In this document: piece after piece, positions 7,721 to 15,883 of the stretch
How positions within the stretch are numbered: position 1 is the stretch's first letter
Layout: the number at the start of each line of letters is the position of its first letter
Origin: an uncultured Collinsella sp.
GTDB taxonomy: Bacteria; Actinomycetota; Coriobacteriia; Coriobacteriales; Coriobacteriaceae
Reading direction: 5' to 3'
NCBI GenBank assembly: GCA_900555555.1
Contig: USLK01000010.1
Coordinates: 1 to 35,428 of the forward strand
Length of the DNA: 35,428 nt
Position numbers and translations under genes: made by a program
Notes under the pieces: generated by a model
What the model was told of the DNA's origin: nothing
What the model saw: only the letters and a program-made list of their open reading frames with translations
Databases searched by the model: none

Positions 7721-9016
7721 CTACGCTGTGGCGTGGGATTCGATGGAAGCAGAATCGGCCGCTTCGCGCATGCGCACGGACTCGCGAACCTCACGCGGAG
7801 CGAGTTCGTCGTGACGACGCTTCATCTGCTTGGGACGATGGTATGCAGGAGCATCGAAATCGATGTATTCGACATGCTCGACGAGTGAATCGATCATGGC
7901 ATCGTGATCGAACATGTTCCACGCCTCATGGACCGCATCCATCTTGGCGTGCGTCTCGGGACGACGGGGCATAAAGAGTGTGCAGCAGTCGGGGGCCGTC
8001 TCGCACGAGATGTCGTACGTGCCTATCTGCTGGGCGCGAGCGATGATCTCCTGCTTATCGGAGCCGATGAGCGGACGGAAAACCGGGATGTCGACCGTTT
8101 CGTTCACGGCCATGATGTTCTCGAGCGTTTGCGAGGCAACCTGGCCCAAGGACTCACCGGTGACGATCGCCTTGGCACCCTCGATCTGCGCGATGAGCTC
8201 GGCAACTGAATACATAACGCGGCGATACATGATCACGCGGAGATCGCTCGGACATGCCATGGAGATCTCGCGCTGGCAATCGCCAAAGGGCACCACATAC
8301 AAACGCCCCACTTGCACGGCCGGCGCCAGGGCCTCGATGATGTCCTGGCAGAGGAACTCGCTGGTATCGGCGGTCTGCGGGCGGCCGGAAAAATGCACGG
8401 GCACGCACACGGCGCCGCGGCGTGCGAGCAGCCACGTGGCCACCGGCGAATCGATGCCGGAGGAGAGCAGCGTGACAACCTTGCCGGCGGTACCCTGCGG
8501 CAATCCGCCAACGCCACGTATGCTCTTTGCGTACACGTACACGCTGCCCTGGACCACGAGCACGTGGACCGTGGCATCGGGCTCGCGCATCTTTACCTTT
8601 TTGGTGGGATATGCAAGGCAGAGCGCCTCGCCTACCTGCTGGTTAAGGTCCATGCTGGTGAGCGCGTAGTCCGTATTCGAGCGACGGGCCGCGACCTTGA
8701 AGGTCTCGAAGTCCCCGAACTCGGCCAGGGCATCGATCGCGGCCTGGCAGTATTCCTCGGGCTCGCGGTTGGTATGGAACGCAAGCGAGGCGCGCGCCAC
8801 GCCGGGAACCTTGGCGATCAGCTCGAGCGCGCGCTCGGCCTCTCCCTTTGCCGAGAACGTGACCAGGATATGCCCGGAGATGCGCGTAACGGTGGCAACG
8901 GAAAAGGCGGCCAGAGCCGCCTTGAGGTTATCCATGAGTACGCGCTCGAAATGTGCTCGATTTTTGCCCTTAAGTCCAATCTCGTGATAATGGACCAGGC
9001 AAACGCGACTTGCCAT
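7721..9016 (-). CDS. thiI: tRNA 4-thiouridine sulfurtransferase
   Basis: ThiI adenylates U8 of tRNA and transfers sulfur to it; in some bacteria it also supplies sulfur for thiazole synthesis. The N-terminal ferredoxin-like region (HYHEIGLKGKNR, 10-20) and THUMP domain (to about 165) are followed by the PP-loop SSGIDSP (185-191). The conserved ISCETAPDC region has Cys338 and Cys344. There is no C-terminal rhodanese domain, so the persulfide chemistry must differ from E. coli ThiI. At 431 residues it is slightly long because of a charged C-terminal tail. ATG 9016 directly follows the rpoZ stop codon, so the genes are coupled. Confidence 0.95.
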   Translation of the reverse strand: MASRVCLVHYHEIGLKGKNRAHFERVLMDNLKAALAAFSVATVTRISGHILVTFSAKGEAERALELIAKVPGVARASLAFHTNREPEEYCQAAIDALAEFGDFETFKVAARRSNTDYALTSMDLNQQVGEALCLAYPTKKVKMREPDATVHVLVVQGSVYVYAKSIRGVGGLPQGTAGKVVTLLSSGIDSPVATWLLARRGAVCVPVHFSGRPQTADTSEFLCQDIIEALAPAVQVGRLYVVPFGDCQREISMACPSDLRVIMYRRVMYSVAELIAQIEGAKAIVTGESLGQVASQTLENIMAVNETVDIPVFRPLIGSDKQEIIARAQQIGTYDISCETAPDCCTLFMPRRPETHAKMDAVHEAWNMFDHDAMIDSLVEHVEYIDFDAPAYHRPKQMKRRHDELAPREVRESVRMREAADSASIESHATA

Positions 9017-9304
9017 CTACTCGTCCTGGGCGGGCGTCATGTGGCCGAGGGCGTGCTCGTAGCGCTCCTCGTTATACGAGATGTCGCCGTCCACGATCTC
9101 CTCCATGGCCATGGAGATGATGTCCTTGCCGGACACGCCGACGGTGATGTCGTCGACATTCTGGGCATCCACAACGCGCCTATGCTGGCTGTTGATCATG
9201 TTGTTGATGTCGCATGCGCGCTTGGAGGCGAGGGATGCGAGCAGGAAACGGTTGTGATCGGTCTGATCGAGCAGATCGTCGATACGGGGCTTAACAACAG
9301 ACAC
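9017..9304 (-). CDS. rpoZ: DNA-directed RNA polymerase subunit omega
   Basis: Omega binds the C-terminal part of beta-prime and helps assemble RNA polymerase. The 95-residue protein has the family pattern: PRIDDLLDQTDHNRFLLASL, then ASKRACDINN, the region that wraps beta-prime, and a C-terminal acidic part. The start is GTG 9304, with AAAGGAAC upstream overlapping the end of gmk. It lies between gmk and thiI. The gmk-rpoZ pairing is widely conserved. Confidence 0.93.
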   Translation of the reverse strand: MSVVKPRIDDLLDQTDHNRFLLASLASKRACDINNMINSQHRRVVDAQNVDDITVGVSGKDIISMAMEEIVDGDISYNEERYEHALGHMTPAQDE

Positions 9305-9309
9305 TAAAA

Positions 9310-9879
9310 TCAGTTCCTTTCATAACGAGTAAGGACTGCGAGCAGCTCGGCGGTAGCCTGATCGAGGTCATCGTTGACAACGATCTCATCGTACTCGGAT
9401 ACCAGCTGCATCTCATGCTCGGCATCGGCCAGGCGCAGAGACAGGGACTCCTCCGTCTCGGACCCGCGTCCAACAAGGCGTTCGCGAAGGACCTCGAGCG
9501 ACGGCGGCTCGATGAAGATCAGGACAGCATGGGGGAACCGACGCTTGACCGCCAGGGCGCCCTGCACGTCGATCTCCAGGATGAGGGACCGACCGGTGGC
9601 CAGATTGCGGTCCACCTCGCTTGCGAGCGTGCCGTAGCGATGGTCGTGAACCTGCGCCCACTCGATAAACTCACCGGCGTCGACACGCTGGGAGAACTCC
9701 TCATCGCTCAGAAAGTAGTAGTTGATGCCTTCAACCTCGCCGTCGCGAGGAGCCCTCGTGGTAGCGGAAACCGTCAGGCCCAAGTTGGGGTACTGCTCGC
9801 GAACGCGGGCTACCAACGTACCCTTCCCTGCGCCTGACGGCCCGGAAATCACAAAGAGCTTGGGCTCGATGGAACCCAC
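9310..9879 (-). CDS. gmk: guanylate kinase
   Basis: Converts GMP and ATP to GDP and ADP. The P-loop GPSGAGKG (13-20) is followed by the GMP-binding signatures (SATTRAPRDGEVEG, NYYFLSDEEF), then EIDVQGA and the LID region (RLVGRGSETEESLSLRL). At 189 residues it has the normal length. The start is GTG 9879, immediately after the mihF stop (TAA-GTG), so translation is probably coupled. The guanine-nucleotide role complements guaB at the other end of the window. Confidence 0.96.
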   Translation of the reverse strand: MGSIEPKLFVISGPSGAGKGTLVARVREQYPNLGLTVSATTRAPRDGEVEGINYYFLSDEEFSQRVDAGEFIEWAQVHDHRYGTLASEVDRNLATGRSLILEIDVQGALAVKRRFPHAVLIFIEPPSLEVLRERLVGRGSETEESLSLRLADAEHEMQLVSEYDEIVVNDDLDQATAELLAVLTRYERN

Positions 9880-10188
9880 TTACTTGGAGAGCTGCTCAAG
9901 GAGCTGCTCACGCTGGCGCACGCCCAGACCCTGCACGCGGCGGGTGGCGGAGATGCCCAGCTCGTCCATGATCTTGGCAGCCTTGGCCTTGCCGTAGCCG
10001 GGGAGGGACTCGATGAGGGTGGAGACCTTCATGCGGGAAGCGATGGGATCATCGGAGTTCAGGACGGACTCGAGGGTAACGGTACCCTGCTTGATCTTGT
10101 CGCGAAGCTCGGCGCGAGCGTGACGGGCGGCAGCAGCCTTCTCCAGGGCAGCCTTGCGCTGCTCATCGGTGAGCTGAGGAAGCGCCAT
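9880..10188 (-). CDS. mihF: integration host factor, actinobacterial type (mIHF)
   Basis: A nucleoid-associated DNA-binding protein, unrelated in sequence to the alpha/beta IHF of proteobacteria. The 102-residue protein has an N-terminal helical part (LTDEQRKAALEKAAAARHAR) and a C-terminal helix-turn-helix-like DNA-binding region (LPGYGKAKAAKIMDELGI, then RRVQGLGVRQREQLLEQL). ATG 10188 has TTGGAGG 6 nt upstream; a longer in-frame start at 10200 is less likely. The order pyrF, mihF, gmk, rpoZ matches the mycobacterial chromosome, where mIHF is essential. Confidence 0.93.
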   Translation of the reverse strand: MALPQLTDEQRKAALEKAAAARHARAELRDKIKQGTVTLESVLNSDDPIASRMKVSTLIESLPGYGKAKAAKIMDELGISATRRVQGLGVRQREQLLEQLSK

Positions 10189-10206
10189 GAGAACCTCCAA
10201 ATACTA

Positions 10207-10235
10207 GTTCTAACTACGAAAAATTTGGTATGCAA
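10207..10235 (-). promoter_or_regulatory. predicted mihF promoter
   Basis: TTGCAT (10235-10230) and TAGAAC (10212-10207) are separated by 17 nt on the minus strand, giving a leader of only about 15 nt with the mihF binding site. It lies just after the hairpin at 10288-10335. Confidence 0.45.
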
Positions 10236-10287
10236 CCATGCCCTACGCGGCATGTCCAAACCTACAACAGGCATTTAGAATAGACGA

Positions 10288-10335
10288 AGCCCCGACAAAG
10301 TGCAAGCTCAAAGGCGTTATCACTTTGTCAGGGCT
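10288..10335 (-). terminator. long hairpin between pyrF and mihF, probable pyr-operon terminator
   Basis: On the minus strand a 15-bp stem forms between 10335-10321 and 10302-10288, with an 18-nt loop. The one non-Watson-Crick pair is U-G in minus-strand RNA but would be C-A in plus-strand RNA, which supports function in the minus transcript. The tail (TCGTCTATTCT) is only moderately U-rich, so partial read-through into mihF is possible. Confidence 0.6.
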
Positions 10336-10379
10336 CCCCTATTTCACGAAACGTACGCGCTCGTGCGCGCACGGACGCG

Positions 10380-11102
10380 CTAAGCGTTTTGGACGAGCTC
10401 GTCCACGATGGCGTCGAAGGCCGCAACCGGGTCGGCGGCGGCGGTGATGGGACGGCCCACCACGATATGGCTGGCGCCGTTGTTGATGGCGTCCGCAGGC
10501 GTGGCCACGCGGCTCTGATCGCCCAGCTCGGCGCCTGCGGGACGTACGCCGGGGGTGACGATCCAGGCATCGGGCCCAAGCAGCTCGCGCATGGGGGCAG
10601 CCTCCATGGGAGAGCAGACAATACCGTCGATTCCGTTTGCCTGGGCGAGTTTTGCCAAACGAGCGGCTTCCTGGGCAACCGGGGACGCAACGCCGATGGA
10701 GTCGAGCGCATCCTGGTTCATGCTCGTGAGCACCGTGATGGCAACCAGGCGCGGACGGTCGCCGCGAACCTCGGCCGCGGCCTCGGCGCCCTCGCGGCAT
10801 GCGGCCAGCATGGGACCGGAACCCAGGCCGTGGACGGACATAAGATCGGCGCCGGCGAGCGCGGCAGATCGGGCCGCGCCGCGCACCTGGTGCGGGATGT
10901 CGTGGAACTTGAGGTCCAGGAACACCTTGAAACCGCGGCGCTTGAACTCCTGGACGATCGAGGGGCCCTCGGCATAGAACAGCGTCATGCCGACCTTGAG
11001 CCACCGCGCGTGGCCCTCGAGGCTGTCGGCAAGCTCAAGAGCGCGGTCGCGATCGCAGTCGATGGCGACGATCACGCGGTCGCGGGCATCGTTCTCTAGC
11101 AT
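10380..11102 (-). CDS. pyrF: orotidine 5'-phosphate decarboxylase
   Basis: Catalyses the last step of UMP synthesis, decarboxylation of OMP. The catalytic motif LDLKFHDIP, with the Asp-x-Lys-x-x-Asp arrangement, is present. So are the N-terminal VIVAIDCDRD strand and the phosphate-binding VTPGVRPAGAELGDQ and VVGRPIT. ATG 11102 has CGGAGC 6 nt upstream and overlaps the pyrD stop by 7 nt. The longer in-frame extension to 11156 lies inside pyrD and is not conserved. About 240 residues is normal for the type found in Bacillus and Coriobacteriia. Confidence 0.96.
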   Translation of the reverse strand: MLENDARDRVIVAIDCDRDRALELADSLEGHARWLKVGMTLFYAEGPSIVQEFKRRGFKVFLDLKFHDIPHQVRGAARSAALAGADLMSVHGLGSGPMLAACREGAEAAAEVRGDRPRLVAITVLTSMNQDALDSIGVASPVAQEAARLAKLAQANGIDGIVCSPMEAAPMRELLGPDAWIVTPGVRPAGAELGDQSRVATPADAINNGASHIVVGRPITAAADPVAAFDAIVDELVQNA

Positions 11103-12019
11103 TCGAAGGCTCCGATCAGCTCGTTGATATCCTTTACGCCCTGGCTCTCGGCCCACTCCTCAAGCTCATGCAGAATGCGCACGGAGGCGTCGGGCTCGAC
11201 GAAGCTGGCCATGCCCACGGACACGCAGCAGGCACCCGCCAGGATCATCTCGGCGGCGTCCTCGCCGGTCATAACGCCGCCCACGCCGCATACGGGGATA
11301 TCGACCGCGTTGGCGGCCTCCCACACCATGCGCACGGCGATGGGATGGCACAGCGGGCCGGACAGGCCGCCGGTGGGCTTGGACAGCTTGGAGCGACGCG
11401 TATGCACGTCGATGGCCATGCCGGGGATGGAGTTGATGACCGTGAGGCCGTCGGCGCCCTCGGCCTCGAGGGCACGGGCGATCTCGGGGATGCGGACCGG
11501 GGCCATCTTGATGAATAGCGGGCGGTCCGTCACCTTGCGGCAGGCACGCATGACGTCGGCCGCACCCTCGGGGGTGGAACCGCATGCGATGCCGCCGGCG
11601 GCGATATTGGGGCAACTCACGTTGATCTCGAAGCCGGCGGCCCAGGGGCACAGTTCGTCGAACATCTCGAGTGCGCGGACGTACTCCTCGGTGGAGTGAC
11701 CGGCAACCTGGCAGATGACCTGTGTGCCCTTATCGGTGAGATCGGACAGCCAGGGGCCGTAATCGCGTGCGAACGCCTCGACGCCCGGGTTCTGCAGGCC
11801 CACGGAGTTCATCATGCCGCCGCGGACCTCGGTCATGCGCGGGGCGGGGTTGCCCGGCCACGGCTCGGCGGCACAGCCCTTGGTGGTGATGGCGCCCAGC
11901 GCGCTCACGTCCATGAGCTCACTGAACTGCCAGCCCTGGCCGAAGGTGCCGGAAGCCGTGTTGATGGGGTTCTTCATCTTGACGCCGCCGAAATCGACGG
12001 ACATGTTCACGGAAGCCAT
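11096..12019 (-). CDS. pyrD: dihydroorotate dehydrogenase, class 1B catalytic subunit
   Basis: Oxidises dihydroorotate to orotate with FMN. The catalytic Cys136 is in INVSCPN, as expected for cytosolic class 1 enzymes. The FMN-binding C-terminal part (CGVGGVMTGEDAAEMILAGA) is intact. Class 1B is assigned because pyrK lies directly upstream and overlaps it: the pyrK TAA and the pyrD ATG 12019 share one base. About 307 residues is normal. Electrons pass to NAD+ through PyrK. Confidence 0.96.
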   Translation of the reverse strand: MASVNMSVDFGGVKMKNPINTASGTFGQGWQFSELMDVSALGAITTKGCAAEPWPGNPAPRMTEVRGGMMNSVGLQNPGVEAFARDYGPWLSDLTDKGTQVICQVAGHSTEEYVRALEMFDELCPWAAGFEINVSCPNIAAGGIACGSTPEGAADVMRACRKVTDRPLFIKMAPVRIPEIARALEAEGADGLTVINSIPGMAIDVHTRRSKLSKPTGGLSGPLCHPIAVRMVWEAANAVDIPVCGVGGVMTGEDAAEMILAGACCVSVGMASFVEPDASVRILHELEEWAESQGVKDINELIGAFEC

Positions 12020-12813
12020 TAGAAGACCACCACCTTGGAAGCATCGAACACCGGACCGCACATGCAGGCGCCCTTCATGCCGTCGGTCGTCTCGACGTTG
12101 CACGTGGAGCAGGCGCCGAAACCACAGCTCATCATGCGCTCAAGGGATGCCTCGCAGTACACGCCGGCCTCCCCTGCCGCCTTGGCAACGCGCTCCATCA
12201 TGGCGCTGGGGCCGCAGGTGGCCACGTAGTCGTACGAGGCCTCGGACAGAGCCACGGCCGCGGGATCGGTGCAGAAGCCGCAGTCGCCGGCCGTGCCGTC
12301 ATCGGTGCACACGCGCACGAAGCCACCATCGAGGGCCTCGAAGTCCTCGACGCCCACAAGCTTGGATGCCGTGGCAGCGCCCAGGCATGCGTCGAACGCG
12401 ATACCGCGACGGCTGAGCTCGGAGGCCAGGCACAGCACGGGGGGGACGCCGATACCTCCGCCCACGAGCAGGACGCGGCGGGCGCCCTCGGGGACCAACC
12501 AGCCGTGGCCGCCGGGGCCGAGCAGATCGGACTTGAAGCCGGGCTTCCACTCGGACATGCGGCGCGTGGCGTTGCCGCGCACGGCATACCAGATCTCGAC
12601 GGTGCCGGCGTTGGCATCGGCCGAAACGTAGCTCAGCGGAACACGGAGCAGCTCGGACGAATCGCCCGGAACACGCAGGTTCACGAATTGGCCGGGCTTG
12701 AGCGCACAGGCAAGCTTCGGGGCCGAGATGACGAGCGAGAAGATGCCCTCGGCGATCTCCTCGTTCGCAACGACCTCGAAATCATGCATGCGAGCAGGAG
12801 AAGGATTAGGCAT
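12019..12813 (-). CDS. pyrK: dihydroorotate dehydrogenase electron transfer subunit
   Basis: PyrK carries FAD and a [2Fe-2S] cluster and links PyrD to NAD+. The FAD-binding RVPLSYVSAD, a glycine-rich nucleotide-binding loop (LLVGGGIGVPP) and a C-terminal four-cysteine cluster motif (CGFGACSTC, then CMC) are visible. I prefer ATG 12813 (MPNPSPARMHDFEV), which has GGGAG 6 nt upstream, giving 264 residues. The longest frame starts at GTG 12864, but that codon lies inside a stable hairpin (12855-12880) and adds non-conserved sequence. ATG 12831 and ATG 12840 are further options. Confidence 0.92.
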   Translation of the reverse strand: MPNPSPARMHDFEVVANEEIAEGIFSLVISAPKLACALKPGQFVNLRVPGDSSELLRVPLSYVSADANAGTVEIWYAVRGNATRRMSEWKPGFKSDLLGPGGHGWLVPEGARRVLLVGGGIGVPPVLCLASELSRRGIAFDACLGAATASKLVGVEDFEALDGGFVRVCTDDGTAGDCGFCTDPAAVALSEASYDYVATCGPSAMMERVAKAAGEAGVYCEASLERMMSCGFGACSTCNVETTDGMKGACMCGPVFDASKVVVF

Positions 12814-12854
12814 ACGCGCTCCCATCCCCATGCGTTGCATGGTTTGAACAAAGG

Positions 12855-12880
12855 CGCGCGGCACCCTAAGGTACCGCGCG
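12855..12880 (-). terminator. hairpin between pyrC and pyrK, possible partial terminator or processing site
   Basis: CGCGCGG and ACC on one side pair with GGT and CCGCGCG on the other around the loop CTAA. The single irregular pair is U-G in minus-strand RNA. The tail CCTTTGTTCA is only weakly U-rich. It lies in the 35-90 nt between pyrC and the pyrK start and may reduce expression of pyrK-pyrD-pyrF. Confidence 0.45.
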
Positions 12881-12899
12881 ACAGGTAACTACGTCTATG

Positions 12900-14189
12900 T
12901 TAGCAGACTGCGCCGTTTGCGAGCGTGCACTTGCCGCCCACGAACACGTCGGTCGCGCGGCCGCAGAGCTCGGCTCCCTTGAAGCCGGAGTTCTTGGCGT
13001 GGCTTGCGAAGTCCTCCTCGCGCACCGTCCAGGTCTGCTCCGGGTCGAACACGGTGATATCGGCCAAGTTGCCCGCGGCGATGCTCACCGGCTCGACGCC
13101 CAGGATGCGACGGGGCTCGACGCTCATGAGGTCGACCAGGCGTGCGAAGTCGATCTTGCCGGTCTTGACCAGGTTGGTGTAGATGAGCGCCAGCGAGGTC
13201 TCGAGACCGGTCATGCCGAACGGAGCGAGCTCGAACTCGCGGGCCTTCTCCCAATCGGCGTGCGGCGCGTGGTCGGTCACCACGGCGTCGATGGAGCCAT
13301 CGACGACGCCCTCGATGAGCGCCTCGGCGTCGGCGGCGGTACGCAGCGGCGGGTTGACCTTGAAGCAGGTGTCGTAGGTCTCGTCGATGCACTCCTCGGT
13401 GAGGAACAGGTGATGCGGGGTGACCTCGCAGGTGACCGGCAGACCCTTCGCCTTGGCGGCGCGCACCATGTCCAGGCCCTTGGCGGTGGAAATGTGCTGG
13501 ATGTGCAGCTTGGCACCGGTGAGCTCGGCGATGGCGATATCGCGGGCGATCTCGATCTCCTCGCCGGCGGCCGGCCAGCCGAGCAGGCCGCGCTTGGTGG
13601 ACACGGCGCCCTCATTGATCTGGCCATCGCCCACCAGGCCGTTGTCCTGGCAGTGAACCATGAAGGTCTTACCGAACATCTTGCCGTAGTCCATGGCGCG
13701 GCGCATCATGCCGGAGTCCTGGACGCCGCAGCCGTCATCGGTGAACGCGACGCAACCGTGCTCGACCATGTCGCCCATCTCGGCGATGACCTCGCCCTTG
13801 AGGCCCTTGGACATGGCGCCGGAAGGGTACACGCGGCAGTGGCCCTTGGAGGCGGCTACGGACTTGACGTACTCGACGACCACGCCGCTATCGGTCACGG
13901 GGTCGGTGTTGGGCATGGCGCACACGCCGGTGAAGCCGCCCTTGGCCGCAGCAGCGGTCTCGGAGGCGATGTCACCCTTGGTCTCGAAACCGGGCTCGCG
14001 CAGATGCACGTGCATGTCCACCAGGCCGGGGAATAGGTACTTACCGGACAGGTCGAGCACCTCGGCGCCCTCGGCGGCAAGGCCCTCGCCCACCTGGGCG
14101 ATGCGATCGTTCTCGATCAGAACGTCGACGACGCCGTCAAGCTCGGCAGACGGGTCGACAACATGGGCATTCTTAAGAAGCAAGGCCAT
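12900..14189 (-). CDS. pyrC: dihydroorotase (class I)
   Basis: Closes carbamoyl-aspartate to dihydroorotate. It is an amidohydrolase with the metal motif MHVHLREPG (His60 and His62), the middle HIQHIST region and the C-terminal DHAPH. This pattern and the 429-residue length fit the class I enzymes of Gram-positive bacteria. ATG 14189 has GGAGG about 7 nt upstream and overlaps the pyrB end by 17 nt; the longer frame from 14204 is not preferred. carA and carB do not follow, unlike in several actinobacterial pyr operons. Confidence 0.96.
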   Translation of the reverse strand: MALLLKNAHVVDPSAELDGVVDVLIENDRIAQVGEGLAAEGAEVLDLSGKYLFPGLVDMHVHLREPGFETKGDIASETAAAAKGGFTGVCAMPNTDPVTDSGVVVEYVKSVAASKGHCRVYPSGAMSKGLKGEVIAEMGDMVEHGCVAFTDDGCGVQDSGMMRRAMDYGKMFGKTFMVHCQDNGLVGDGQINEGAVSTKRGLLGWPAAGEEIEIARDIAIAELTGAKLHIQHISTAKGLDMVRAAKAKGLPVTCEVTPHHLFLTEECIDETYDTCFKVNPPLRTAADAEALIEGVVDGSIDAVVTDHAPHADWEKAREFELAPFGMTGLETSLALIYTNLVKTGKIDFARLVDLMSVEPRRILGVEPVSIAAGNLADITVFDPEQTWTVREEDFASHAKNSGFKGAELCGRATDVFVGGKCTLANGAVC

Positions 14190-15117
14190 TATCGGAACCT
14201 CCAAGCAGCAGGTACAGGGCGGCCATACGCACGCAGATGCCGGCGTAGACCTGGTCGAGGATCACCGAGCGCTCGGGGTGATCGGGCATGTAGGAGTCGA
14301 ACTCGACGCCGCGGTTGATCGGGCCGGGGTGGCACACGATCGCATCGGGCTTCATGAGGCGCTCGCGGGCCTTGGTGAGGCCGAAGAGGTTGTGGTACTC
14401 GCGCAGGCTCGGGAACGGGGCGCCCTCGAGGCGCTCGCGCTGGATGCGCAACATATAGACCACGTCGAGCTCGGGCAGGACGTCGTCCAGGCAGTAGCTC
14501 ACGTGATCGACGCCCAGGACCTCGGGCGCCGGCGGCATGAGCGTGCCGGGGGCCACGACGGTGACCTCGGCGCCCATGATCTTGAGTGCGGGGATGAGCG
14601 AGCCGCATACGCGGGAGTGGCCGATGTCGCCCACGATACCCACCTTGAGGCCGTCGAAGCTGCCCTTGTGCTGCCACATGGTGTACAGGTCGAGCAGGGC
14701 CTGGGTGGGATGGCCGTGTTTGCCGTCGCCGGCGTCGATAACGGCCGCGGGGCTGTGCTGGGTGATGATGTGCGGTGCGCCGGCGTGCTTGTCGCGCACG
14801 ATGATCATGTCGATCTTGTAGGAGTCGAGCGTCATGACGGTGTCGATGAGGCTCTCGCCCTTAACGGAGGACGTGGAGGACCCGCCGAAGTTCAGGGAGT
14901 CGGCGGACAGGCGCTTCTCGGCCAGCTCGAAGGAGCTGCGGGTACGCGTGGACGGCTCGTTGAACATGTTGACGATGGTCTTGCCCTTGAGCGTGGGGAC
15001 CTTCTTGATCGCGCGCTCGTTGACCTCGGAGAACACCTTGGCGGTCTCCAGGATCGTCATGATATCGGTATCCGAGTACTCGGTGATATCGATCAGGTGC
15101 TTATGGTTGAACGCCAT
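14173..15117 (-). CDS. pyrB: aspartate carbamoyltransferase catalytic subunit
   Basis: Transfers the carbamoyl group to aspartate, the committed step of pyrimidine synthesis. The carbamoyl-phosphate motif STRTRS (56-61) and the HPTQALLDLYT region are present. 314 residues is normal. ATG 15117 follows GGAGGTGAG, which is the 3' end of pyrR; only 4 nt separate the genes. No pyrI regulatory-chain gene is nearby, so the enzyme is probably controlled through PyrR at expression level. Confidence 0.97.
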   Translation of the reverse strand: MAFNHKHLIDITEYSDTDIMTILETAKVFSEVNERAIKKVPTLKGKTIVNMFNEPSTRTRSSFELAEKRLSADSLNFGGSSTSSVKGESLIDTVMTLDSYKIDMIIVRDKHAGAPHIITQHSPAAVIDAGDGKHGHPTQALLDLYTMWQHKGSFDGLKVGIVGDIGHSRVCGSLIPALKIMGAEVTVVAPGTLMPPAPEVLGVDHVSYCLDDVLPELDVVYMLRIQRERLEGAPFPSLREYHNLFGLTKARERLMKPDAIVCHPGPINRGVEFDSYMPDHPERSVILDQVYAGICVRMAALYLLLGGSDNGLAS

Positions 15118-15121
15118 AAGG

Positions 15122-15706
15122 TTACTCACCTCCCAGCGGAGCGGAGCCCACGTGGGCGCCCGGCTCGACATCAAAAATCTCGACGGTGGTACGGCCGTCG
15201 ACTTCCTGCAGGTACAGACGGACGTTCTCGTCACTGGAGGACGGAACGTTCTTGCCCACGAAGTCGGGGCAGATGGGTAGCTCGCGGTGGCCGCGGTCGA
15301 CCAGCACGGCGAGCTCGATACGGCTCGGGCGGCCCAGATCCATCACGGCGTCGAGCGCGGCGCGGATGGTGCGGCCCGTGTACAGGATGTCATCGACGAG
15401 CACGATGCGCTTGCCGTCGACATTGAACGGGATATTGGTTGCATGAATCTCGGGCGCGATAGTGGTGAGGTAGTCGTCACGGTAGAAGCTGATATCCAGG
15501 CTTCCCAGCGGGACGCGAACCCCCTCGATGCGCTCGATCTCGTCTACGAGTTTCTTAGCGAGCAGGTCGCCGCGGGTAACGATGCCCACGAGCACGAGGT
15601 TATCGATGCCCTCGTTCTTCTCAACGATCTCATGTGCGATACGGGTGATGGCGCGGTTGATCGCGGTCGCGTCCATGATGATCGCCTTGGGTGAAGACGT
15701 GCCCAT
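15122..15706 (-). CDS. pyrR: bifunctional pyr operon regulator / uracil phosphoribosyltransferase
   Basis: PyrR senses UMP and binds pyr mRNA; it also has some uracil phosphoribosyltransferase activity. The PRPP-binding motif IVLVDDILYTGRT is at 101-113. The N-terminal MDATAINRAITRIAHEI and the basic RNA-facing segments match the family. 194 residues is a little longer than the Bacillus protein because of both termini. ATG 15706 has AGAGGAG 5 nt upstream. It is the first gene of the operon. Confidence 0.96.
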   Translation of the reverse strand: MGTSSPKAIIMDATAINRAITRIAHEIVEKNEGIDNLVLVGIVTRGDLLAKKLVDEIERIEGVRVPLGSLDISFYRDDYLTTIAPEIHATNIPFNVDGKRIVLVDDILYTGRTIRAALDAVMDLGRPSRIELAVLVDRGHRELPICPDFVGKNVPSSSDENVRLYLQEVDGRTTVEIFDVEPGAHVGSAPLGGE

Positions 15707-15862
15707 AAAAACTCCTCTCTGCAGACTCGGCCGCATGCGGCCAAAAAAAATAGATGCCCGACCGCTTGGCGCGGCACGAACATCCCACGAGCGACTGCAA
15801 AGCAGAGCTATGTACGTCCTTGCGGGTATCTCGTACCACGTTTAAAGGTCAACGTTATTGTA
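15707..15862 (-). promoter_or_regulatory. pyr operon leader with putative PyrR control
   Basis: A TACAAT -10-like box (15862-15857) would give a leader of about 140 nt. The binding-site region reads CTGCAGAGAGGAG; its CAGAGAGG resembles the conserved loop of PyrR-binding RNAs, and it overlaps the pyrR ribosome binding site. CTCTGC at 15807-15802 can pair with GCAGAG at 15722-15717 and hide the start. No terminator with a U-tract is seen in the leader. I infer translational control, as described for mycobacterial PyrR. Confidence 0.4.
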
Positions 15863-15883
15863 CATGACGGAAACGCGATGTGG

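Noticed and set aside
15737..15756. GGCCGCATGCGGCC palindrome next to eight A/T as a terminator
   Set aside because: On the transcribed minus strand the T-run comes before the stem, not after it; the stem is in the pyrR leader.
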